A stretch of 64,000 bases of DNA. Source: Candidatus Eremiobacter antarcticus. GTDB lineage: Bacteria > Vulcanimicrobiota > Vulcanimicrobiia > Eremiobacterales > Eremiobacteraceae. Position numbers and translations under genes: made by a program. This document shows, one piece after another, positions 55,295-63,556 of this stretch. How positions within the stretch are numbered: position 1 is the first letter of the stretch; the number at the start of each line of letters is the position of its first letter. The notes under the pieces are model-generated. The model was not told where the DNA came from and did not search any database. It saw only the letters and a program-made list of their open reading frames with translations. The DNA lies in the NCBI GenBank assembly GCA_003244105.1, contig QHBK01000003.1, forward strand, positions 224,396-288,395, read 5' to 3'.

Positions 55295-56695
55295 ATGAGG
55301 CTGCAGACGGGGCCGGCATCCGCTCATAGCGCGGCACCCAAAGACATGACCTACAGCGCGAGCGCGCTCGACGTCATCGGTTGGACTCCGCTCGTGCGTT
55401 TGAACCGCGTCATGGACGGGGCACGCTGCACGGTGCTCGCGAAACTGGAATTCCTCAACCCGGGAGGCTCCGTCAAGGACCGGCCTGCGCTCGCCATGAT
55501 CCGCGATGCGGAGGCGCGCGGACTGTTGAGGCCCGGCGGCACCATCGTGGAGGCGACCTCCGGTAATACGGGCACCGGCTTGGCGATGGTCGCCGCCATC
55601 AAGCGCTACCGCTGCATCCTTGTGATGCCCGATAAAGTGAGCGAAGAGAAGGTTCGTCTGCTGCGCGCGTACGGCGCCGAGGTGGTGATCACCCCGACCA
55701 AAGCGCCGGCGAGCAGCGCCGAGTCCTACTACGGCGTGGCCGCCAGACTTGCAAGCGAGATTCCCGGGGCTTTCCAGCCCAATCAGTTCGCGAATCTGCT
55801 CAACCCCAAAGCGCATGAGGAATCGACCGGACCGGAGATCTGGGAGCAGACGGCGGGCAAGATCACGCACTTCGTCAGTGGCATCGGCACCGGCGGCACG
55901 ATTTCCGGAGTCTCCCATTTTCTGAAGAGACAGAACGCCGCCGTCACCGTGATCGGCGCCGACCCGGAGGGATCGATTTACTCGGGCGACACGGCCAAAT
56001 CGTACAAGGTGGAGGGGATCGGTGAGGATTTTCTGCCCGCGACGGTCGACCTGAAAGCGATCGATCAGATCGAACGAGTCTCGGACAAAGAATCCTTTCT
56101 CATGACCCGCCGCATCTGCCGGGAGGAAGGTCTGCTGGCGGGAGGATCATCAGGCACCGCTGTGGTCGCGGCGAACCGCGCCGCGCGGACGCTCCCCGCT
56201 GAGGCGATCATGGTGGTGCTCCTGCCGGACAACGGGCGCGGCTATCTGACGAAGATCTTCAACGACGAATGGATGCGCACGAATGGTTTTCTGGGCGAGG
56301 TGGGCCTGGCGGCCACGGTCGGAGACGTCGTGCGCGCCAAAGGAGAGCTGCCCAAACTCATCACCCTCACGGCCGCCGACACCGTACGGCGCGCCGTCGA
56401 GCTCATGCGCGAGTTTCAGATCTCGCAAATACCGGTGATGCAGGACGGCGAGATGGTGGGCAGCGTCAATGAGGTGGCGGTGATGCAGCTCATCTACGAC
56501 CGCGCGGACATCGTCCACGCTGAGGTCAAGGACGTCATGGGCCGGCCGTTCCCGCTGCTCGACGAACGAGAAGAAGTAGACAGAGCCTACAAGCAATTAT
56601 CGTTGGGCCACGCGGCGGTGGTCGTCGGCCACGAGGGCAAGCCGATCGGGCTGCTCACCAAGATGGATATCATCAACTACCTATCTGCCACCTAG
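55295..56695 (+). CDS. Cystathionine beta-synthase with C-terminal CBS pair
   Basis: A 466-residue protein: a PLP fold-type II catalytic domain (about 20-335) with PLP lysine K61 (GGSVKDRPAL), phosphate-binding loop GIGTGGTISG, and ATSGNTGTGLA; then two CBS modules (about 345-466) with the repeated patterns ISQIPVMQDGEMVGSVNE and GHAAVVVGHEGKPIGLLTKMDI. It condenses serine (or O-acetylserine) with homocysteine to cystathionine. The CBS pair may bind an adenosyl ligand. Start ATG 55295; ATG 55346 is a possible shorter start. Followed by the gamma-lyase gene after nine bases. Confidence 0.92.
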   Translation: MRLQTGPASAHSAAPKDMTYSASALDVIGWTPLVRLNRVMDGARCTVLAKLEFLNPGGSVKDRPALAMIRDAEARGLLRPGGTIVEATSGNTGTGLAMVAAIKRYRCILVMPDKVSEEKVRLLRAYGAEVVITPTKAPASSAESYYGVAARLASEIPGAFQPNQFANLLNPKAHEESTGPEIWEQTAGKITHFVSGIGTGGTISGVSHFLKRQNAAVTVIGADPEGSIYSGDTAKSYKVEGIGEDFLPATVDLKAIDQIERVSDKESFLMTRRICREEGLLAGGSSGTAVVAANRAARTLPAEAIMVVLLPDNGRGYLTKIFNDEWMRTNGFLGEVGLAATVGDVVRAKGELPKLITLTAADTVRRAVELMREFQISQIPVMQDGEMVGSVNEVAVMQLIYDRADIVHAEVKDVMGRPFPLLDEREEVDRAYKQLSLGHAAVVVGHEGKPIGLLTKMDIINYLSAT

Positions 56696-56704
56696 ACGAG
56701 CGCG

Positions 56705-57850
56705 ATGGAATTTTCGACAAAAGCGATTCATGTCGGTCAAGAAGCCGATCCGAGCACCGGTGCGACCATCGTTCCCATTTTTGCGACCTCCACGTACACA
56801 CAGACTTCCCCGGGCGTGCATGTGGGCTTCGATTACTCCCGCACGGCGAACCCCACCCGATTGGCGCTGGAACGCTGCCTTGCTTCCCTGGAGAACGCCA
56901 AATATGGGCTGTGCTTCGCGAGCGGCATGGCGGCGACTTCAGCCGTGCTCAATCTCTGCTCGGCGGGCGATCACGTCGTCGTCTCGGACGATCTCTACGG
57001 CGGCACGTTCCGGTTGTTCGACAAAGTGCTCGCACGATACGGCCTGACGTTCTCGTATGTCGACCAGAGCGACGTCCCAACCGTGGAGCGGGCACTGCAC
57101 GCTTCGACCCGCATGGTGTGGCTCGAATCGCCCACGAATCCGCTGCTGAAACTGGCGGACATCGAAGGCATCGCGAAGATGTGCCGCCGCCACGGCACGC
57201 TGCTGGCCGTGGACAACACCTTCGCCACTCCCTTTCTGCAAAACCCGCTCGATCTCGGCGCTGACCTGAGCGTGCACTCGACCACCAAATACATCAGCGG
57301 CCATTCTGACGTCGTCGGCGGTTTCGTGGCCACGAACAAAGACGCGCTGTACGAGATCGTCAAGTTCCACCAGAACGCGGTCGGTGCGATTCCCGGCCCG
57401 TTCGACTGCTTTCTCACGCTGCGAGGCGCGAAGACGCTTGCGCTGCGCATGCGCGAGCACGAACGCAACGCGCGCGCAGTGGCGGCATACCTGGACGGAC
57501 GGCCGGACATCGAGCGCGTGTACTACCCTGGGCTTGTGGGTCACCCGCAACACGATTTAGCTAAACGGCAAATGCGCGGTTTCGGCGGAATGGTCTCGTT
57601 CACGCCAACGGGCGGCGCACCTCGAGCGCGGGCCATCGCGCAGTCCACGACGGTCTTCTCGCTGGCGGAAAGCTTGGGCGGCGTTGAATCGCTTATCTGC
57701 CACCCGGTCTCGATGACGCACGGCTCGATCCCCAAGGAAATGCGCGAGTCGCGGGGTTTCAGCGACGCGCTGCTGCGGCTGTCTGTCGGGATCGAGGCGC
57801 AGGCGGACATCATCGCCGACCTGGAACAGGCGTTGGCCGCCACCAACTGA
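56705..57850 (+). CDS. Cystathionine gamma-lyase / gamma-synthase (Cys/Met metabolism PLP enzyme)
   Basis: A 381-residue fold-type I PLP enzyme of the trans-sulfuration family. It begins TKAIHVGQEADPSTGATIVPIF; YSRTANPTR and SGMAATSAVLNL bind PLP phosphate; the Schiff-base lysine is in HSTTKYISGHSDVVGG; the C terminus has RLSVGIE. Next to cystathionine beta-synthase the lyase direction (cystathionine to cysteine) is most likely, completing reverse transsulfuration. Sequence alone cannot exclude gamma-synthase. Confidence 0.9.
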   Translation: MEFSTKAIHVGQEADPSTGATIVPIFATSTYTQTSPGVHVGFDYSRTANPTRLALERCLASLENAKYGLCFASGMAATSAVLNLCSAGDHVVVSDDLYGGTFRLFDKVLARYGLTFSYVDQSDVPTVERALHASTRMVWLESPTNPLLKLADIEGIAKMCRRHGTLLAVDNTFATPFLQNPLDLGADLSVHSTTKYISGHSDVVGGFVATNKDALYEIVKFHQNAVGAIPGPFDCFLTLRGAKTLALRMREHERNARAVAAYLDGRPDIERVYYPGLVGHPQHDLAKRQMRGFGGMVSFTPTGGAPRARAIAQSTTVFSLAESLGGVESLICHPVSMTHGSIPKEMRESRGFSDALLRLSVGIEAQADIIADLEQALAATN

Positions 57851-57872
57851 CGTCCGCCGCGGGCCGGATAGC

Positions 57873-57903
57873 ACAGTGCCGCGGTCGTTCACCGCGGCAC
57901 TGT
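57873..57903. terminator. Bidirectional hairpin between convergent genes
   Basis: A perfect 13-bp stem (ACAGTGCCGCGGT at 57873-57885 with its complement 57891-57903) and 5-base loop CGTTC, between the ends of the gamma-lyase gene and the SLH porin gene. It lacks a T tract on either side, so it may block transcripts only partly. Confidence 0.65.
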
Positions 57904-57926
57904 CGTACCGGTTGTTGGAGTGTGCG

Positions 57927-59606
57927 CTAGAAATTAAACCCGGTCTGGATCACGAAGAGGTCGCGATCGTCCTTTGTCAAGATATTGCCGTCGATGCCAC
58001 GCTCGGACTGCCCCAGGGCCGAATGGCCGTATTGAAGATCCAAGTGTCCGTTCTTGTCGAACTGATACGTGTAGCCAAGCTCGAACAGCCTCACGTTGGT
58101 CGCATAGGGAAGCTGACCGTTCCAGATGCTGTCGACGCTGTTGATGATGGAATAGCCGCTGATCACCGAGTTCTTGCCGGTGGTCACGAAGCGCGCGGAG
58201 CCGGTTGACTTGTAGACTCCGCCTGCGCCGAGGTTCACGTCGAGCAAGAACGCGCCGTTGTCTTTCCACGATGTTCTGGTCGTCGGGTCGTTGCCAAGGC
58301 GCACCAGGCCTTCAGCTTGAGCGTACAACATGGGCGTGAAGTGGTGCCCCAAGAACAGCGAGTTGACCGTCACCGCACCCAGCGCGCTGACCGGAGCGCC
58401 GTTGATGAAGTTAGTGGCGGGTTGAGAGTTCAGCCCCAGATATTGGTAGCTCGCGTAGGTGGTGGGGCCGAGGTTCGCTCCGACCTGAAAGGCTGCGACG
58501 TTCTGCGTGAGGCCGGTGCCGTTGCCGGTGCCGAAGATCGTGGGGCTCGTCTGCGCGTTTTTCACCGAACCGACCGAACCCCAGGCCGACCAGTGAGTGT
58601 CGTTGGACGTCCACTTGGCTGCCATGCCGATGGGGACCGCGTCAGCCACAAGCCCGCTGCCGTTGGGGAGCCAGGGAGTATTGCAGCAATACAGCAGCTT
58701 GCCGCCGTAGAACGTCCATTTGGTCTTGGGCACCGTGTATTCGAAGAAGTCGAAGTCGTTGTGGACGAATGAACCGAGGCCGTTGTTCGCGCCGCCTTGC
58801 TCCTCGGTGGAGAGACGGATGATGTATTTGGCCGTGTCGCCGATGTTACCGGTGCCGATCAGACGCAAGCGCGCCTGCTGTTGCCCGAAGCCGTTGCTGC
58901 CGATCGGAACCGCGGCGCTGTCACCCACCACGCCGGTGCGCGTCACCGTCGCGCCGGGGGGCAGCGGTGTGCCGATATCGTTGGTGCCGGACGCTTGCTG
59001 GCGCAGCGCATTGACCGGACGTACCCGGAACTCACCGTGCAGCTCGAAGCCGGGCTTGGCGTTCGACGCGGTGACGCCGGCGATGGATTGATCGAGCTTC
59101 ACCATCTCGTTGTGCATCGAGGTCTGCGATTGCTCCACCGCCGTGACGCGCGTGTCGAGCGTATCGACCCGCCCTTTCAGCGTCGTGAGATCGTTCTTGA
59201 ACGTCTCAAACGTCTGCTGCAGATCTCGCAAATCCTTCGGGTTGATGTCGGCCACCATTTTCCCATCGTGGATCATCGCCTCGGCGTTGCTGATAGCCTC
59301 GGCGGCTATCACGGTCGCTTGATACCGGGTGATGGACCGGCCGCCCGCCAGCGCCCCTAGATGATCTTTGATAAAGCCATCTTTCGCCAACCGGTTGAGC
59401 GCTTGAAGCTCGGCACTATCCGGGCTGAGCATCTCAAAAGGATTCTTGCTTGACGCCAAACTCGTGCGCGTCACCGCTGGAGCGTTCGACTGCGCCGCCG
59501 CAACTGTGCTCGGCGGCTGGTCTGTCCCAGCAGACCAAGCCTGCCCTGCGGTCACGAGCATGAGCGCACCCGTGAAAACTCCGGCGATGGATAGCAATCG
59601 CTTCAT
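57927..59606 (-). CDS. SLH-domain porin (OmpM/SomA/SlpA type)
   Basis: A 559-residue outer-membrane protein. Order: signal peptide (LLSIAGVFTGALMLVTAGQAWSA cleaved near residue 26), an S-layer-homology-like domain at about 55-110 (SPDSAELQALNRLAKDGFI and SITRYQATVIAAEAI), a coiled coil at about 120-185 (LQQTFETFKNDLTTLKGRVD), then a barrel ending in VIQTGFNF with terminal Phe. SLH porins tether the outer membrane to peptidoglycan in Cyanobacteria, Deinococcus-Thermus, Negativicutes and relatives. Transcribed alone; upstream 59607-59799 holds no gene. Confidence 0.85.
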   Translation of the reverse strand: MKRLLSIAGVFTGALMLVTAGQAWSAGTDQPPSTVAAAQSNAPAVTRTSLASSKNPFEMLSPDSAELQALNRLAKDGFIKDHLGALAGGRSITRYQATVIAAEAISNAEAMIHDGKMVADINPKDLRDLQQTFETFKNDLTTLKGRVDTLDTRVTAVEQSQTSMHNEMVKLDQSIAGVTASNAKPGFELHGEFRVRPVNALRQQASGTNDIGTPLPPGATVTRTGVVGDSAAVPIGSNGFGQQQARLRLIGTGNIGDTAKYIIRLSTEEQGGANNGLGSFVHNDFDFFEYTVPKTKWTFYGGKLLYCCNTPWLPNGSGLVADAVPIGMAAKWTSNDTHWSAWGSVGSVKNAQTSPTIFGTGNGTGLTQNVAAFQVGANLGPTTYASYQYLGLNSQPATNFINGAPVSALGAVTVNSLFLGHHFTPMLYAQAEGLVRLGNDPTTRTSWKDNGAFLLDVNLGAGGVYKSTGSARFVTTGKNSVISGYSIINSVDSIWNGQLPYATNVRLFELGYTYQFDKNGHLDLQYGHSALGQSERGIDGNILTKDDRDLFVIQTGFNF

Positions 59607-59799
59607 CCCGTGCTCCTCTCACATAACTCTTGTCCGGTGATTGAACGCGCAGCCAGCCGCGCCTGCACGCGCTCGTTGCAATCCGACGTTGCGCAACCAG
59701 CACGGCAATGTACGCGCGGCTTGCACAACGGCAAGCCACCACGATCTGGATAGCACCGGTGTTGGTGCTTCACGCGCCAGAATTAGGCGAGCCCCGTTG

Positions 59800-60744
59800 T
59801 CAGGTCCTGGGAATTCCGTCTGACGGGTGAAAAGTTTCGGGGTCCACCGACACTCCCAGCCGCTTGCTTATTTCCGCCGCTTGCGTCATGACTGCGGTCG
59901 CGATGCGCTCGAGATTCGCAGTGTCGATATGTCGTGAGAAACCGGCAACCCACACGATGGCAGCGAGCTGGCGCTTGGCGCCGAAGACCGGTGATGCGGC
60001 TGCGCGAACGCCGTCGATGTATTCGTCCTCATCGATGGCGACGCCGCGTTCGACGCTGCGCATCACAGCATCTTCATAGCGCTCCGGATCGACGATGCTG
60101 CTTGCGGTGAAGGCCGGCAGCGCCCGCTCTTGCAGAAAGGTGCGCCGCCGCTGCGGCTCCCAGGCGCCAAGCAGCACCTTACCGACGGCGCCTGCGACGA
60201 GCGGAATGGAAGATCCGACCGGAGCGGAGATGGAGAGCGCCGGGCGTCCATGCACGATGTCCAAGATCGTGACCTGACCGTCTGCGGGAACGCCCAAAAA
60301 GCTCGTCTGTTCCGTTCTCGACGCAAGCCGCTCTAGTGCCGAACGCGCGATGCGACGAAGATCCGCGTGGTTGCCGGCGCGCGCAGACAGCGCGTGAAGA
60401 CGCGGTCCGAGCGCGTAACGCTTGGAACCGTTCACCGCTTCGAGAGCGCCCAAGCTCTCGAGCGTCGTGACGAGTCCGTGGATCGTGCTCTTGCCCATCT
60501 GCAAGCGGCGGGAGAGCTCCGACACGCCTAAAGGCTTTTCGGAAAGGCTGACGGTCTCGAGCAGTTTGAACGCCTTGAAGACGGCCGGCACGCGAGCGCC
60601 GTTCCGCAGCGGGAACATCCCGAGCGCATTTGCGCTCAGCGCAGCGCTAGCCTTTTTGGCGGCCCCCCGATAGTCGTGCAAGGCGCCGCAGGAACCGTCC
60701 GCAAGGTCGCCGTTTAGGCCGCGCATAAAGAGAACGGACGACAT
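59800..60744 (-). CDS. IclR-family transcriptional regulator
   Basis: A 314-residue regulator. The winged HTH at about 50-110 reads PAVFKAFKLLETVSLSEKPLGVSELSRRL then GKSTIHGLVTTLESLGALE; the C-terminal effector domain has LGVPADGQVTILDIV, GAVGKVLLGAW, VERGVAIDEDEYIDGVRA and PVFGAKRQLAAIVWVAGFS. The effector is unknown. The N-terminal ~45 residues before the HTH are not conserved; ATGs at 60744, 60726 and 60618 are all possible. It diverges from tldD with 27 bases between starts, so their control regions overlap. Confidence 0.88.
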   Translation of the reverse strand: MSSVLFMRGLNGDLADGSCGALHDYRGAAKKASAALSANALGMFPLRNGARVPAVFKAFKLLETVSLSEKPLGVSELSRRLQMGKSTIHGLVTTLESLGALEAVNGSKRYALGPRLHALSARAGNHADLRRIARSALERLASRTEQTSFLGVPADGQVTILDIVHGRPALSISAPVGSSIPLVAGAVGKVLLGAWEPQRRRTFLQERALPAFTASSIVDPERYEDAVMRSVERGVAIDEDEYIDGVRAAASPVFGAKRQLAAIVWVAGFSRHIDTANLERIATAVMTQAAEISKRLGVSVDPETFHPSDGIPRT

Positions 60745-60771
60745 CGGTAGTGATGCGCGGGAGGTTTCGTT

Positions 60772-62223
60772 TTGCATTTGGAGGCGCAGGCGCAACGCGC
60801 GCTTGATACGGCCGCATCTTTGGGTGCGGATTATGCAGACGTGCGCCTCGGCGAGTCGCGCGACGAAAATCTCGAGGTTCGCAACGGCGTTGTCGCAAGC
60901 TTCAGCGACTCGGAGAGCGCAGGGTTTTCCGTGCGAGTGCTGGTGGGGGGTGCTTGGGGCTTTGCGGCAAGCGCCGACATCAATGACGGCGAGCTCGATC
61001 GCGTCGCCGCGCTGGCCGTCGCCATCGCGCGAGCGAGCGGCAAAACCAGAGGACAAGGCATCACGTTGTTGCCGGCCGGTTCGTTTCAGGACAGCTTCCA
61101 AACCCCGCGCGAGATCGATCCTGGCGCCGTATCGCTCAACGATCGCTTGAGTCTTCTTTTGGCGGCCGAGGCGGAGGTACGCGCCGCAAAGGGCGTCACC
61201 GTCGCGCGCGCGTGGATGGATGTATGGCGCACCAAGAAGTTCTTCGCAAGCTCGGAGGGCAGCCGCATCGATCAAGATTTGCTGCAGTGCGGCAGCGGCG
61301 TGCACGCCCTGGCGGTGGGCGAGAACGACGTGCAGGACCGCGTCTTTCCCGGAACGGGCGGCCTGTATCAGTCAGGTGGTTACGAGATCATCAAAAAAGC
61401 GGATCTGATCTCCAACGCGCGCCGCATCGGAGAAGAATCTGTGGCCCTGCTCAGCGCGCCGCGCTGCCCCACCGGAACGATGGATGTCGTGCTCTCAGGC
61501 GACCAAGTGTCGCTGCAGATCCACGAATCCATCGGCCATGCGTTGGAGCTGGATCGCGTCATGGGTTGGGAGGCAAATTTTTCTGGAACGTCGTTTGCGA
61601 CGCTTGACAAACTTGGCAGCTTTCGCTACGGCAGCGAGCACGTCAACGTCGTTTGCGATATGACATGTCCCCTTGCGCTGGCCACGCATGGATACGATGA
61701 TGAAGGGACGCCCGCGAAGTCGGTTTACCTTATACGCGACGGCGTGCTCGTCGGTTACATGGCAGGCCGCGACACCGCGCATGTGGCCAACGTGGAACCG
61801 GGCGGTTGCGTGCGGGCTGAGTACTGGGGCCGGCTGCCGATGATCCGGATCGGCAACGTCAACCTGGAAGCTGGTTCTGTCCCGGCCGAAAACCTATTCG
61901 ACGACGTCAAAAACGGAGTCTATATGGAGAGCAACCGCTCGTGGTCGATCGACGACAAGCGGTTGAACTTCCAATTCGGCTGTCAGATCGGCTATGAGAT
62001 CAAGAACGGCAAAAAAGGGCGCATGCTCAAAAACCCGACGTACGCCGGAATGACGCCGACCTTTTGGCGCTCGTGCGATGCCATCGGGAACGCGGCCTCT
62101 TGGGTGGCTTGGGGCACTCCCAATTGCGGCAAGGGGGAGCCGCTGCAAACCGCGCGGTCCTGCCAGGGAGCTGCCCCCACCCGTTTCCGCAATGTCGAGG
62201 TCGGTGTCGGCTATGATGGTTGA
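60772..62223 (+). CDS. tldD: TldD-family metalloprotease subunit
   Basis: A 483-residue protein with the N-terminal TldD/PmbA domain (GADYADVRLGESRDENLEVRNG in parts) and the active-site HExxxH motif (IHESIGHALELDR), whose third metal ligand is usually the Cys in the later region around VCDMTCPLA. With TldE it forms a heterodimeric Zn peptidase that degrades unfolded peptides, for example in microcin or CcdA processing. The TTG start at 60772 is supported by GGGAGG (60759-60764), seven bases upstream. Confidence 0.93.
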   Translation: MHLEAQAQRALDTAASLGADYADVRLGESRDENLEVRNGVVASFSDSESAGFSVRVLVGGAWGFAASADINDGELDRVAALAVAIARASGKTRGQGITLLPAGSFQDSFQTPREIDPGAVSLNDRLSLLLAAEAEVRAAKGVTVARAWMDVWRTKKFFASSEGSRIDQDLLQCGSGVHALAVGENDVQDRVFPGTGGLYQSGGYEIIKKADLISNARRIGEESVALLSAPRCPTGTMDVVLSGDQVSLQIHESIGHALELDRVMGWEANFSGTSFATLDKLGSFRYGSEHVNVVCDMTCPLALATHGYDDEGTPAKSVYLIRDGVLVGYMAGRDTAHVANVEPGGCVRAEYWGRLPMIRIGNVNLEAGSVPAENLFDDVKNGVYMESNRSWSIDDKRLNFQFGCQIGYEIKNGKKGRMLKNPTYAGMTPTFWRSCDAIGNAASWVAWGTPNCGKGEPLQTARSCQGAAPTRFRNVEVGVGYDG

Positions 62224-63556
62224 AGGCCTCGATACCCGCTCCGAACTCGAGTCCGTGCTTTCGAAAGCGCTGGAGGCGTCAAAGGCGGACGAGACGGAAG
62301 CGCTCGTCGCCGCAAGCGACCATTCCCTGACGCGGTTCACGCACAACGCGATCCACGAAAGCGTCAATGAGAGGAATTGTCAGCTCAGCGTGCGGGCGGT
62401 GGTCGGCAAGCGGACAGGCGTCGCCGCCACCAACAAGCTCGATGCGGAAAACGTCGCGGCCGTGGTGCGCCGGGCCCACGACATCGCGCTCCTCTCCACG
62501 GACGACGAGCAGTTTCCCGGCCTGCCGTACGGATCCACACAAGCCGCCGACTTGCCGGACGCGTTTGATCCTGCAACCGCATCGGCGAGCGCCGACATGC
62601 GAGCCGCAGCGGTCGCTCAAATCGCCGCCGTCATGCGCGTTCACAACCTTTATGCCGCGGGCTACGTCTCCACCCAAAGCGATGCTATCGCCATCGCCAA
62701 CAGTAAAGGTACACGACGCTATTATCAGGGCAGCGACTCCGCCATAAACATCAAGGCGATCGGCCCAGACTCCAGCGGCTTTGCGGAAGGCTTCTCGCGG
62801 AAGTTCAGCAGCTTGAATCCGTCAGCACTGGCCGAAGGCGCCGCCAAAAAAGCCCGCGACAGTGCGAATCCACGCGCGCTGGAACCCGGGGCCTACACGG
62901 TGGTCTTCGAGCCGCCGGCTTTCCGTGAGTTCATCGGCTACCTGTCGTGGATCGGCTTCGGGGCGCAGCCGTTCGACGAAGGCTCCTCGTTCATGGCGGG
63001 CAACATCGGTTCCAAGATCGTCGGCGACGAGGTCACCATCCGCGATGATTTCTCCCATCCCTTGGGAGACGGGATGCCGTTCGACTTCGAGGGCGTTCCT
63101 CGTCAGCAGGTCACGCTCGTCGACAAAGGCGTCGCCCGCAATGTCGTGTACGATTCCTACTACGCCGCAAAACTCGGTCATGTCAACACCGGTCACGCGC
63201 TGCCTGCGCCCAATTCGGAGGGCCCGCTGCCGCTCAACATCGTCGTCGAGCCGGGCACAACAAGCGAAGAGGATCTCATCAAGGACGTCAAGCACGGCGT
63301 GCTCGTTTCGAGATCATGGTACATCCGCTTGGTCGATCAGAAGCAGACGATCATCACCGGGATGACCCGTGACGGTCTCTTCCTCATCGAGCGAGGCCGA
63401 GTGACGCGCGGCCTGAAGAACATGCGTTTCAACGAGTCGATCATCGGCGCGTTGGGACGGTGCCGGCTCGCCAACAAGTTGGTGCGCTCCGAAAACCACG
63501 TCGTGCCGACCGTCAGAATTGATGATTTCCACTTCAGCAGCGGCACGGAGTTTTAG
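62213..63556 (+). CDS. pmbA: TldE/PmbA-family protease subunit
   Basis: A 447-residue partner of TldD, homologous but without the HExxxH motif, as is normal for TldE. Landmarks: VGKRTGVAATNKLDAENV, the C-terminal GALGRCRLANKLVRSEN and VRIDDFHFSSGT. It overlaps the tldD stop by 11 bases (tandem ATGs at 62213 and 62216). The two products should be made in equal amounts. Its last 35 bases overlap a lipoprotein reading frame in another phase. Confidence 0.92.
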   Translation: MMVEGLDTRSELESVLSKALEASKADETEALVAASDHSLTRFTHNAIHESVNERNCQLSVRAVVGKRTGVAATNKLDAENVAAVVRRAHDIALLSTDDEQFPGLPYGSTQAADLPDAFDPATASASADMRAAAVAQIAAVMRVHNLYAAGYVSTQSDAIAIANSKGTRRYYQGSDSAINIKAIGPDSSGFAEGFSRKFSSLNPSALAEGAAKKARDSANPRALEPGAYTVVFEPPAFREFIGYLSWIGFGAQPFDEGSSFMAGNIGSKIVGDEVTIRDDFSHPLGDGMPFDFEGVPRQQVTLVDKGVARNVVYDSYYAAKLGHVNTGHALPAPNSEGPLPLNIVVEPGTTSEEDLIKDVKHGVLVSRSWYIRLVDQKQTIITGMTRDGLFLIERGRVTRGLKNMRFNESIIGALGRCRLANKLVRSENHVVPTVRIDDFHFSSGTEF

